A stretch of 33,571 nt of DNA, taken from the NCBI GenBank assembly GCA_035636095.1, contig DASPZU010000044.1:1-33571 (forward strand), read 5' to 3'. The stretch comes from Gp7-AA10 sp035636095. GTDB lineage: Bacteria > Acidobacteriota > Thermoanaerobaculia > Gp7-AA8. The notes under the pieces were generated by a model, which saw nothing but the letters and a program-made list of their open reading frames with translations, was not told where the DNA came from and did no database searches. Of this stretch, positions 25,716 to 32,783 are shown in pieces. The translations under genes were made by a program, and so were the position numbers. Numbering within the stretch: the stretch's first letter is position 1; each line of letters begins with the position of its first letter.

Positions 25716-25735
25716 GACTCAGCACTCAGGACTTA
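25653..25735. repeat. Intergenic hairpin element with GTCCTGA heptamer arms (rnpB/S66 gap)
   Basis: Four GTCCTGA units occupy 25653-25680. After a centre of about 20 nt, five complementary units follow at 25701-25735 (GGACTCA, GGACTCA, TGACTCA, GCACTCA, GGACTTA). The arms pair over roughly 30 nt. It starts three bases after the rnpB 3' end, contains the only available ATG of the S66 gene, and could act as the rnpB terminator or processing hairpin. TGA falls in all three frames in the 5' arm on both strands. Confidence 0.9.
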
Positions 25736-25738
25736 CAT

Positions 25739-26113
25739 GTGGAGCGGATCTGTAAGCCGAATTCTGTTTCCCTCGGGGGCGAGGATCATTCATCTGTCAC
25801 TCGCGTTGCCGCGGTGATCGAGCAACCTACCCGGAAGCTGATCGCGGAAACGGGCCGTTCCATCGCTTCCCTATTTGGTCTTGCTCCGCAGGGGGTTTGC
25901 CATGCCGTCGCCGCTCTCGCGGGACGCGGTGCGCTCTTACCGCACCGTTTCACCCTTGCCTCCGCTGCCTTGCGGCAACAGTTCGGCGGTCTGTTCTCTG
26001 TTGCACTTTCCGTCGCGTTTCCGCGCCTGGATGTTATCCAGCCTGCTGCCCGTTGGAGTTCGGACTTTCCTCTGTCCCGCAATGCGGGACAGCGATCCTC
26101 CGATCCGCTCCAC
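25739..26113 (-). ncRNA. rnpB: RNase P RNA, bacterial type A
   Basis: This is the catalytic RNA that cuts 5' leaders from tRNA precursors. On the minus strand it has the 5' conserved GAGGAAAGTCCGAACTCC (26072-26055), GGGTGAAACGGTGCGGTAAG, AAGACCAAATAGGG, and the 3' signature ACAGAATTCGGCTTACAG (25767-25750). The ends were set by helix P1: GTGGAGCGGATC at 26113-26102 pairs with the complement at 25750-25739, giving about 375 nt, a normal type-A size. Open frames crossing this region on either strand are chance. A hairpin repeat follows three bases after the 3' end. Confidence 0.97.
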
Positions 26114-26121
26114 ACGTGCAG

Positions 26122-26127
26122 AGTCTA
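26122..26127 (-). promoter_or_regulatory. Putative -10 box of rnpB
   Basis: TAGACT on the minus strand lies eight bases before the 5' end of rnpB, the right distance for a sigma-70 -10 box. The -35 region 17 bp further upstream (AATTTT/ATTTTC near 26145-26150) is weak. The 60 nt between rnpB and the DUF4126 gene are AT-rich, as expected for a promoter, and hold nothing else that I see. Confidence 0.4.
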
Positions 26128-26173
26128 ACAGAGTCGACATGATGAAAATTGCTAATGGTAAATTGTTGCAATT

Positions 26174-26734
26174 TCAAGGCTTAGAAAAATTGTCGGCACG
26201 CCGACTTCGCAGCAGGAAAAGCATCGTGACCAGCACCACCATGATCAGCACCAGCCAGGGCAGAAGGATGGCGACGATGGCGCTGATGAATGCGAACACA
26301 TCTTCGAGGATCGACAAAAATGGATTGGCCAGGCCGCCGGTGGTGACCGTGCTCGCGCCGCGAACGGTGGCCTTGGTCGCGTGCGCGCCTAACGCCACGC
26401 CGCCGGCAATGATCGTCGCCAGGATCACCCCGCCGCGCGGAATCTGATTCGATACCGCCGCGAAGGCCACCACCGCGCCGGCAACCGGACGAATGAAAGT
26501 GTGGATGATGTCCCAGATGTGATCGACGGTCGGGATTTTGTCGGCCACGAATTCGATCAGATACAACACGCCCACCACAATCAGGACGGGAGTCGAAGCG
26601 AAGAACTTCGCCAGGTCGTCGTGGAAAAGCGAAGGCTGCCATCGCGCCAGCAGGCCGAAGACCAGCAGCGTGGCGTAGGCGTTCACGCCGGCGCCGATGC
26701 CGAGTCCGGTTGCGGTCAGTAGTGAGTTGATCAC
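26174..26734 (-). CDS. DUF4126 family membrane protein
   Basis: The 186-residue protein has five or so hydrophobic helices and family-like motifs: the start LLTATGLGIGAGVNAYATLL, FFASTPVLIVVGVLYLIEFVADKIP split over a helix, VDHIWDIIHTFIRPVAGAVVA and a glycine-rich GGVALGAHATKATVR segment. DUF4126 proteins are inner-membrane proteins of unknown function. The start is GTG at 26734, which overlaps the stop of the DUF4388 gene as GTGA, so the two are translated together. rnpB lies downstream in the same direction with its own promoter. Confidence 0.85.
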   Translation of the reverse strand: MINSLLTATGLGIGAGVNAYATLLVFGLLARWQPSLFHDDLAKFFASTPVLIVVGVLYLIEFVADKIPTVDHIWDIIHTFIRPVAGAVVAFAAVSNQIPRGGVILATIIAGGVALGAHATKATVRGASTVTTGGLANPFLSILEDVFAFISAIVAILLPWLVLIMVVLVTMLFLLRSRRADNFSKP

Positions 26735-28278
26735 GGCGTCGGAATTGTCACTGCAACAGGCTTGCTACTTCGCAAACTTGCTGGAACTTGGCTCGTCGCG
26801 TTCTCGGCATCGCCCTTGGTCGGATAGCGTCCCCAGAAAACGCGATAGCACTGCTGACCGCGATACGTGATCGGCGCCGACCAGATTTTGTCGCCACCGA
26901 TGGCAGCCGCCTTGTTGAGCGAGGATTTCTGACAGACCAGCTCGATCTGAAGGGTGAACTTCGCGGGCCCCTCACCCGGTCCCGCCTTCGCGGGACCACC
27001 CTCTCCCCGCGCTGCGGGGAGAGGGATCTGAGGAGTCGGCGGTTCCGGTGCAGCGACGGGTTGAGGTGCAGGTGCCGAAATCGGAACAGGCGCCGGCGGT
27101 GGCGGCGCAACGACAATCGGTTTCTTCACCGGGCGCGCAACCGCAGTCGGCTGCGGCTCGGCATTCAACCGCTTCATGTAATACCAGACGCTGAACGCCA
27201 CCGCTCCCGCGATGAGGAGGACGACCAGCAGAAACACCGGCGCTTGTCTTTTCTTCTTCTTCGCCTCGACGCGCGTGAACTGCGGCGGAGTTCTTCGCGT
27301 CTGGGTTTGCGACATGCGCGAAACCGGCGGCGGCGGTGGTGGAGGTGGAGGTGCGGATGCCGCCTTGCTGGCGGTTTCAATCTGCGCGTCGTCGAATCCC
27401 CACTGCAGGTCGGGAAGCATCGATGTCGACGGCGGCGCGGGCGCGACCTCGCCGGTCGGCTGCACGGGCGGCTCCGGCTCGACTTCAAACGCCGGCATCT
27501 TGCCGCTGCTCCAGGCGTCGGCCGCATCGGCAACCCCGACCGACGCGAACGCGAGTTCATCCTTTACTTCAGCTTTTGCATCGAGCCGCCGCAGCAGCCC
27601 CAGCGCGCGGAGAGCTTCCAGAAGTTTATAAGTGTTGAAGACATCCTTCGAGGTGACCGCGGCAATTTCGGCGGCCGTCCGCTTTCCGTCGATCTTCGAC
27701 GCGATCTCCGACGCGTCTTCATTCAAGCCGAGCCTGGAGAACGCTTCGTCGAAGCCGTCGGTTTTTTCCAGGACCGCCGATCCGCCCTGAAGCGCGCGCT
27801 CGTACGGAGTGCGATCCTGATCGGTGACGAACAGCTCGATCAACGTTTGCTGCAGCGGAAAGAGCGTCCCCTCTTCGCGCTTGGGCAGATAGTCGGCCAC
27901 GATGGCGTAAGCGCCCTTCTCCCACCCGCGGACGGAGCGGAGAACTCCGATGGCCTGGATGCGCCTCCCCCACGTCAGCTCTTTGCGGGTGATGAAGCCG
28001 AGGTTGAGGAGCGCGTCGCCGAGGGTTTCGTTTTCCTTGCGCCGCGCCAGCGCCTGTTTGACGTGTTCCTTGTCGACCTTCCCGGCGCGGAGCAGGATCT
28101 CGTCGACGGCATCCTGGCGATCGTTGGTGCTGGCAGAGAGGATGTCCCCGCCCTTGAAATAGACGATCTTGATGATGCCGTCTTGTTCGAATCGGATTGC
28201 GCCGGTGAAGCGCTCGCGACCGAGTTCGACGAATCGCTCGATCAGATCGATCTCGCCGATTTCCCCTTCGAAACTCAT
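26731..28278 (-). CDS. DUF4388 domain protein with one membrane helix and a SPOR-like C-terminus
   Basis: The 515 residues divide into an N-terminal DUF4388 (PATAN-like) region at about 1-230 (IRFEQDGIIKIVYFKGGDILSA is the typical opening, here described in part), an Ala/Pro-rich linker, one transmembrane helix at about 347-369 preceded by basic residues, a second Pro/Ala-rich linker, and a C-terminal module at about 438-510 (CYRVFWGRYPTKGDAENA) that resembles a SPOR peptidoglycan-binding domain. This places DUF4388 in the cytoplasm and the SPOR-like part in the periplasm. A palindromic repeat lies in frame in the second linker (about residues 418-437). The gene starts 41 nt after the uvrC stop with a purine-rich GGGCGGGGGA just before ATG. 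Confidence 0.85.
   Translation of the reverse strand: MSFEGEIGEIDLIERFVELGRERFTGAIRFEQDGIIKIVYFKGGDILSASTNDRQDAVDEILLRAGKVDKEHVKQALARRKENETLGDALLNLGFITRKELTWGRRIQAIGVLRSVRGWEKGAYAIVADYLPKREEGTLFPLQQTLIELFVTDQDRTPYERALQGGSAVLEKTDGFDEAFSRLGLNEDASEIASKIDGKRTAAEIAAVTSKDVFNTYKLLEALRALGLLRRLDAKAEVKDELAFASVGVADAADAWSSGKMPAFEVEPEPPVQPTGEVAPAPPSTSMLPDLQWGFDDAQIETASKAASAPPPPPPPPPVSRMSQTQTRRTPPQFTRVEAKKKKRQAPVFLLVVLLIAGAVAFSVWYYMKRLNAEPQPTAVARPVKKPIVVAPPPPAPVPISAPAPQPVAAPEPPTPQIPLPAARGEGGPAKAGPGEGPAKFTLQIELVCQKSSLNKAAAIGGDKIWSAPITYRGQQCYRVFWGRYPTKGDAENATSQVPASLRSSKPVAVTIPTP
26979..27025. repeat. Two small GC-rich palindromes inside the DUF4388/SPOR gene
   Basis: GGTCCCG pairs with CGGGACC around CCTTCG (26979-26997), and CCCTCTCCCCGC pairs with GCGGGGAGAGGG around GCT just after it. 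The second sequence resembles a dispersed intergenic palindrome common in GC-rich bacteria. Here it is translated in frame as a Gly/Ala/Pro/Lys-rich part of the linker (ARGEGGPAKAGPGEGPAK). Confidence 0.7.
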
Positions 28279-28319
28279 TCCCCCGCCCTTTCAGTTGTCC
28301 GTGGGAGTCGCACTCGAAA

Positions 28320-30149
28320 TTATCGCATGGCGGCGTGCAATTCTTCGTACAAGGTTCGGCCGACTTTTCGTCCCAACACGTTGATCAGATCCTGCTCCGA
28401 AGCCTGCTTTACGCCCGAGACGCTGCCGAAGCGCTCGATGAGCAGACGCCGGCGCTTCTCGCCGATGCCGGGCAGATCATCGAGCTCGCTGTGCAGCATC
28501 CGCTTCGATCGCCGACGTCGATGCGATGACACCGCGAAACGATGCGTTTCGTCACGCACCATCTGCAGCAGTTGCAGCGCCGGTTCGTGACGATCCAGAC
28601 GAATGGGCTCTTCGCGATCGGGAACGTAAATCTCTTCTTCGCGTTTTGCGAGTCCCGCAATGGTGATGCCTTCGATCCCCAGCCGATTGAGCGCGGTCAG
28701 GGCGGCGTTGAGCTGTCCTCGCCCGCCGTCGATGAGGATCATGTCGGGCAGCGGACGCTCTTCCTCCAGCAGTCGCCGATAGCGTCGATCGACGGCCTCG
28801 GCCATCGACCGGAAATCGTCGGCGCCCGCGACGCTGCGGATATTGAAGACGCGGTATTGATTCTTGTCGAATTTTCCGCGGTCGAGCACGACCATGCCCG
28901 CCACAGAATCGCTCCCCTGAATATTCGATATGTCGAAGGATTCGATGCGGTTGACTTCGCCGGAGTGCCCAAGAGTTTGTGCAAGTCGTGCAGCGGCGAT
29001 CTGCAGCCGGTCCTGCTGCGATTTCCGGAACCGCGACTCGTGCGAGAGACGCGCGTTGCGGTTGGCCAGCTCGACGCGGTCGACGCCGCGCCCCCGCTGC
29101 GGCACGCGCAAAGCGACTTTGCTTCCGCGCGTCTGGGTGAGCCATTGGCCGAGGAGCTCCGACTCTTCCACTTCGAAGGGCAACAGAATCTCGGGTGGAA
29201 TGAAGAGATTGTCCTGGTAGTAACGCTGCACCACTTCGCCGAGGAAGTAGCTGGCCTGGTAGTCGCCGATTTTTTCCCAGAACAGCTCGCGACGATCGAC
29301 AACATTGCCGTCGCGGATGACGAAGAGCTGCACCGCAATGTCGCCGCCCTCTTCGTGCAAGCCCCACACGTCGACGTCCTCTTCTTCCGCCGACGCCACC
29401 TGCTGCTCCGATTGGACGCGCTCGACGGTCCGGATCAGGTCGCGGTAGTAACTCGCGATTTCGTAATTCTCCGATTCCGCGGCGTGATACATGCGCTCGG
29501 TGAGCCGCCGCTGCAGCTCCTTCGACTTGCCGCTGAGAAAGAGCACGACGTCATCCACCATCTCGCGGTACGCGTTGCGCGTGGTGAGGCCGACAACACA
29601 AGGACCGAGACACTTGTGCATGTCGTAGTAAAGACACGGACGCGGCAGCGCGCTCCTGCCGTCGATGATCTCGAGATCGCAACTGCGCAACTTGAACTGA
29701 TCGGCAACCAGCTTGAGCAAACGCCGCGCGGTTCCGGCGAAAAACGGTCCATAGAAAAGGTCGCCCTTCTTGCGATCGACACGCCGCGTGAAAACGACGC
29801 GCGGAAAATCTTCGGACATCGTGACCTTGAGGTACGGGTAGGTCTTGTCGTCGCGAAGGAGGACGTTGTAGCGCGGCTGATGCGTTTTGATCAGATTGTT
29901 CTCGAGCATGACCGCCTCGAGCTCGTTGTTGGTCGTGACGAAATCGATTCCGTCGATCTCCTTCACCAGCGCGGCAGCGAGAGGATCGCGATCGCCCTTG
30001 CCCACCACGTACGCGCCGGCACGGTTGCGCAGATTCCTCGCCTTCCCGACGTAGATCACCTCTCCCTCGGCGTTCTTGTGCAGATAGACGCCGGGACGAT
30101 CGGGAAGCTCCTTGATTCGCGCTTTCAGGCGCGCGAGGCGATCTGGCAT
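28320..30149 (-). CDS. uvrC: Excinuclease ABC subunit C
   Basis: UvrC makes both incisions in nucleotide excision repair. The 609 residues match E. coli in length and order: the GIY-YIG nuclease (PGVYLHKNAEGEVIYVGKAR near 19-38), the UVR motif (AESENYEIASYYRDLI near 214), the RNase H-like endonuclease domain with SFDISNIQG and LIDGGRGQLNAAL, and C-terminal helix-hairpin-helix motifs (DLPGIGEKRRRLLIERFGS). ATG 30149 overlaps the end of the hydrolase gene by 25 nt. Confidence 0.97.
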   Translation of the reverse strand: MPDRLARLKARIKELPDRPGVYLHKNAEGEVIYVGKARNLRNRAGAYVVGKGDRDPLAAALVKEIDGIDFVTTNNELEAVMLENNLIKTHQPRYNVLLRDDKTYPYLKVTMSEDFPRVVFTRRVDRKKGDLFYGPFFAGTARRLLKLVADQFKLRSCDLEIIDGRSALPRPCLYYDMHKCLGPCVVGLTTRNAYREMVDDVVLFLSGKSKELQRRLTERMYHAAESENYEIASYYRDLIRTVERVQSEQQVASAEEEDVDVWGLHEEGGDIAVQLFVIRDGNVVDRRELFWEKIGDYQASYFLGEVVQRYYQDNLFIPPEILLPFEVEESELLGQWLTQTRGSKVALRVPQRGRGVDRVELANRNARLSHESRFRKSQQDRLQIAAARLAQTLGHSGEVNRIESFDISNIQGSDSVAGMVVLDRGKFDKNQYRVFNIRSVAGADDFRSMAEAVDRRYRRLLEEERPLPDMILIDGGRGQLNAALTALNRLGIEGITIAGLAKREEEIYVPDREEPIRLDRHEPALQLLQMVRDETHRFAVSSHRRRRSKRMLHSELDDLPGIGEKRRRLLIERFGSVSGVKQASEQDLINVLGRKVGRTLYEELHAAMR

Positions 30150-30778
30150 CGTTCGAGGAAACGGGAGGCGGCTTCACGGAATTCGTCACTCCATTCGTGG
30201 CCGCCGTCGTACACGCAGGTCGTTACTCGCGTGATGGTTCGCAAAAACTTCAAGTCTTTCTCGAACTTTTCCGCGGTGTACCAGTCGTCTCGAGCTCCAC
30301 GCGCGACGAGGACGGGCGGGACGTTGTCGACGACGTCGGGCGGCACGTCCCCACCGATGGCAATCAGTCCCGCGGCCCGACCGAAATCGGCAGCGGCGCG
30401 GTAGGCCATCGCCGCTCCCTGCGAATAGCCGAAGAAGACGATCGTCGGCGGCTCGTGGAACCACTCGATCACGCTGCGGACGTAGGCGATGTTGTCGGCG
30501 ATGGCGAGCTCGCGATCCTGTCGCGTCATCCAACTGGCAACGACCTGTTGCGTGCGTCCAGAATAAAAAGGATGCAGTGCCTGCACCGAAGCAAGTGTCC
30601 AGCGATCGATGCCACGAATCTTCGACAACTCTTCGAGATGGACCTCGGCCGTTTCGCCGTAGCCGTGGAATCCGATCATCACGCGCTCGGGCGGACCGTC
30701 GCGCACGATGAAGCGCCCATGCACGGTGGCCGCGATCGTGTGAGTAGTCAACATATTGACTAATTGCCGCTCGCTCAT
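30125..30778 (-). CDS. Alpha/beta-hydrolase, esterase/carboxylesterase type
   Basis: The 217-residue product has the alpha/beta-hydrolase pattern of the small carboxylesterase/phospholipase group: oxyanion region IGFHGYGETAE, nucleophile elbow GYSQG, the Asp loop LVARGARDDWYT and the final His in DGGHEWSD. It is soluble and cytoplasmic, with unknown substrate. Three ATGs are possible (30790, 30778, 30754); 30778 has AGGA a few bases upstream and I chose it. The gene is divergent from the glycosyltransferase with only 23 nt between start codons and overlaps uvrC by 25 nt. Confidence 0.87.
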   Translation of the reverse strand: MSERQLVNMLTTHTIAATVHGRFIVRDGPPERVMIGFHGYGETAEVHLEELSKIRGIDRWTLASVQALHPFYSGRTQQVVASWMTRQDRELAIADNIAYVRSVIEWFHEPPTIVFFGYSQGAAMAYRAAADFGRAAGLIAIGGDVPPDVVDNVPPVLVARGARDDWYTAEKFEKDLKFLRTITRVTTCVYDGGHEWSDEFREAASRFLERCQIASRA

Positions 30779-30793
30779 TCTATCCTGCATAAT
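30764..30793 (+). promoter_or_regulatory. Putative sigma-70 promoter of the glycosyltransferase operon
   Basis: TTGCCG (30764-30769) and CATAAT (30788-30793) are spaced by 18 bp. The -10 box ends eight bases before the GTG at 30802, so transcription would start at or almost at the start codon, giving a leaderless or near-leaderless mRNA. No Shine-Dalgarno precedes the GTG. The -35 lies within the start region of the divergent hydrolase gene. Confidence 0.45.
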
Positions 30794-30801
30794 GCGCCGG
30801 C

Positions 30802-31527
30802 GTGGCGCGCGTCGCACTGGTGGTTCCCTGCTTCAATGAAGCGCATCGGCTCGACGTCGAGGCCTTCCGCAGCTTCCGACTCCCGGGACATCAACTCGAG
30901 TTCGTGTTCGTCAACGACGGCAGCACCGACGACACTCTGCAGATTCTGCAGACGCTGGCCATGCCGGTGGTCGATCTCGAAAAAAACAGCGGCAAGGCCG
31001 AAGCGGTGCGGCGAGGGATGGTGGCGGCGCTCGATCGATCGGCGGATTACGTCGGCTTCTGGGATGCTGATCTCGCGACGCCGTTGTCGGAGCTGCCGGC
31101 GTTCATGGAGATCATGGAGAATCGCAACGGGACGCAAATGGTTTTCGGCGCGCGGGTACGGCTTCTCGGCCGCGACATCAGCCGTCAGCCGTCGCGTCAT
31201 TACGTTGGCCGCGTCGGCGCGACGCTGATTTCCTCGAGCCTCGGCCTGGCGGTTTACGACACCCAGTGCGGCGCCAAGCTCTTCCGCGCCACGCCCGACG
31301 CGCGCGAAGTCTTCTCGACGCCGTTTCTGTCGCGCTGGATCTTCGACGTCGAGATCATTGCGCGATTCGTGCAACGGTGGGGACGCGATCAGGTTGCCAA
31401 ATCGCTGGTGGAATATCCGGTCATGGTGTGGCATGACGTCAAAGGATCGAAAGTGAAATCGCGCGATTTTGTCCGCGCTCTGCGCGACCTCTGGAAAATT
31501 CATCGCGCGTACAATGCACGCACATGA
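30802..31527 (+). CDS. Family 2 glycosyltransferase, dolichyl/polyprenyl-phosphate sugar synthase-like
   Basis: The 241 residues form a soluble GT-A domain: VALVVPCFNEAHRLD at 4-18, VFVNDGSTDDT, EKNSGKAEAVRRGM, the metal-binding FWDADLATPL, and later YDTQCGAKLFR and FLSRWIFDVEI, as in ALG5 and dolichol-phosphate sugar synthases. Such enzymes move a sugar from a nucleotide to a polyprenyl phosphate; the sugar is unknown. There is no membrane helix. The start is GTG 30802, without Shine-Dalgarno. Its stop overlaps the aminotransferase ATG as ATGA. It could serve lipid-linked sugars used by GT-C enzymes such as the YfhO-like protein, but no direct link is visible. Confidence 0.92.
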   Translation: MARVALVVPCFNEAHRLDVEAFRSFRLPGHQLEFVFVNDGSTDDTLQILQTLAMPVVDLEKNSGKAEAVRRGMVAALDRSADYVGFWDADLATPLSELPAFMEIMENRNGTQMVFGARVRLLGRDISRQPSRHYVGRVGATLISSSLGLAVYDTQCGAKLFRATPDAREVFSTPFLSRWIFDVEIIARFVQRWGRDQVAKSLVEYPVMVWHDVKGSKVKSRDFVRALRDLWKIHRAYNART

Positions 31528-32783
31528 CCGCTGTCAACCTCCAGCAGGACACCACCGGCCTCTCGTCCCTGGCGCGCGGTTTGGTCGGATCCGAAATTCT
31601 CAAAATCTCGAGTGAAATCCGGGCGCTGTGCGACAAGGGACGCCAGATCTGCAATCTCACCGTCGGCGATTTCGCGCCCCAGCAGTTTCCGATTCCGAAA
31701 AAACTCGAGGAGCTGATCGAAGAAGCGCTGCTGGCCGGCGAGACGAACTACCCGCCATCGGACGGCGTCAAGGAATTGCGGCAGGCGGTCGTCCGCTTCT
31801 TTCACGACTGGCTGGCAATCACCACCCCGCTCGAATCGACGCTCATTGCCGGCGGATCGCGTCCGCTGATCTTCGCGGCCTATGCCTCGGTGGTCGATCC
31901 CGGCGACAAGGTCGTCTATCCCACGCCCTCGTGGAACAACAATCACTACACCTACCTGGTGGGCGGCGTGCCGGTGGAGATCGAAGTCGGGCCGGAAACG
32001 AATTTTCTTCCAACTGCCGATCAGATCCGCCCGATCGTGCGCGACGCGCGGCTGCTGTGCATCAACACGCCTGCCAATCCAGCTGGCACGGTGATGCGCC
32101 CTGAAGAGGTCGAGGCCATCGGACATCTGGTGGTCGATGAAAACAGTCGCCGGCTTGCGCGCGGCGAGCGTCCGCTGTTTCTGATGTGGGATCAGGTGTA
32201 CTGGATGCTGACCTTCGGCGACAACCGGCATTACGCCCCGCCGCAACTGGTGCCCGAATCGGCGCGATGGACGATCTTCATCGATGGGATCTCGAAGGCA
32301 TTTTCGGCGACTGGATTGCGAGTCGGATGGACGGTCGCGCCCCCCCACGTCACCGCCCGCATGCGCGACATCCTCGGGCACGTCGGGGCGTGGGCGCCGC
32401 GTGCCGAGCAGGTGGCAGTGGCGAAGTTTCTGAGCATGCGGAGCGAGATCGAGACGTTCCACGATGCCATGATTCGCGATCTCCGACTGCGGCTCGATCT
32501 GCTGCATGACGGGTTCGAAAGCATGCGGCGCGACGGCCTGCCGGTGCACGCCTTCGCGCCGCAGGGCGCGATTTACCTTTCGGTGCAATTCCAACTTCCC
32601 GGGCGCACCAACGAAGAAATTCGCAAGCTCCTTCTCGATCGTGCCGGCTTCGCGGTCGTGCCGTTCCAGGCGTTCGGTCTCAAAAAAGACAGCGGCTGGT
32701 TCCGGCTCAGCGCCGGCGCTGTTTCACCCGACGAGATTCGCGAAGGCTTGCGGCGCGTGCGCGAAACGCTGGAATCGCTTTGA
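31524..32783 (+). CDS. PLP-dependent class I/II aminotransferase, aspartate-aminotransferase-like
   Basis: The 419 residues have the fold type I aminotransferase pattern: LTVGDFAPQQFPIP near the start, NYPPSDGVKELRQAV, GGSRPLIFAAYASVVDPGD, PTPSWNNNHYTYLVGG, NTPANPAGTV, WDQVYWMLTF with the Asp that binds the PLP ring, DGISKAFSATGLRVGW with the Schiff-base Lys, and a final Arg-containing FRLSAGAVSP. Aspartate or an aromatic amino acid are the likely substrates, but specificity is not readable. It overlaps the glycosyltransferase by ATGA and the next gene by TTGA. Confidence 0.92.
   Translation: MTAVNLQQDTTGLSSLARGLVGSEILKISSEIRALCDKGRQICNLTVGDFAPQQFPIPKKLEELIEEALLAGETNYPPSDGVKELRQAVVRFFHDWLAITTPLESTLIAGGSRPLIFAAYASVVDPGDKVVYPTPSWNNNHYTYLVGGVPVEIEVGPETNFLPTADQIRPIVRDARLLCINTPANPAGTVMRPEEVEAIGHLVVDENSRRLARGERPLFLMWDQVYWMLTFGDNRHYAPPQLVPESARWTIFIDGISKAFSATGLRVGWTVAPPHVTARMRDILGHVGAWAPRAEQVAVAKFLSMRSEIETFHDAMIRDLRLRLDLLHDGFESMRRDGLPVHAFAPQGAIYLSVQFQLPGRTNEEIRKLLLDRAGFAVVPFQAFGLKKDSGWFRLSAGAVSPDEIREGLRRVRETLESL

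Noticed and set aside
25739..26128. Open frames on both strands across 25739-26128
   Set aside because: The region is RNase P RNA with both end signatures and a closing P1 helix; the proteins are chance products.
28542..30404. Long plus-strand open frame antisense to uvrC (about 620 codons)
   Set aside because: GC-rich codon use leaves antisense frames open; the product has no recognisable motif, while uvrC on the other strand is complete. The same applies to long antisense frames at 26788-28590, 24022-25290, 22830-23900 and 6963-8420.
31510..31523. TACAAT eight bases before the aminotransferase ATG as a second leaderless promoter
   Set aside because: It lies inside the glycosyltransferase coding end, no -35 is visible, and the ATGA overlap already explains translation.
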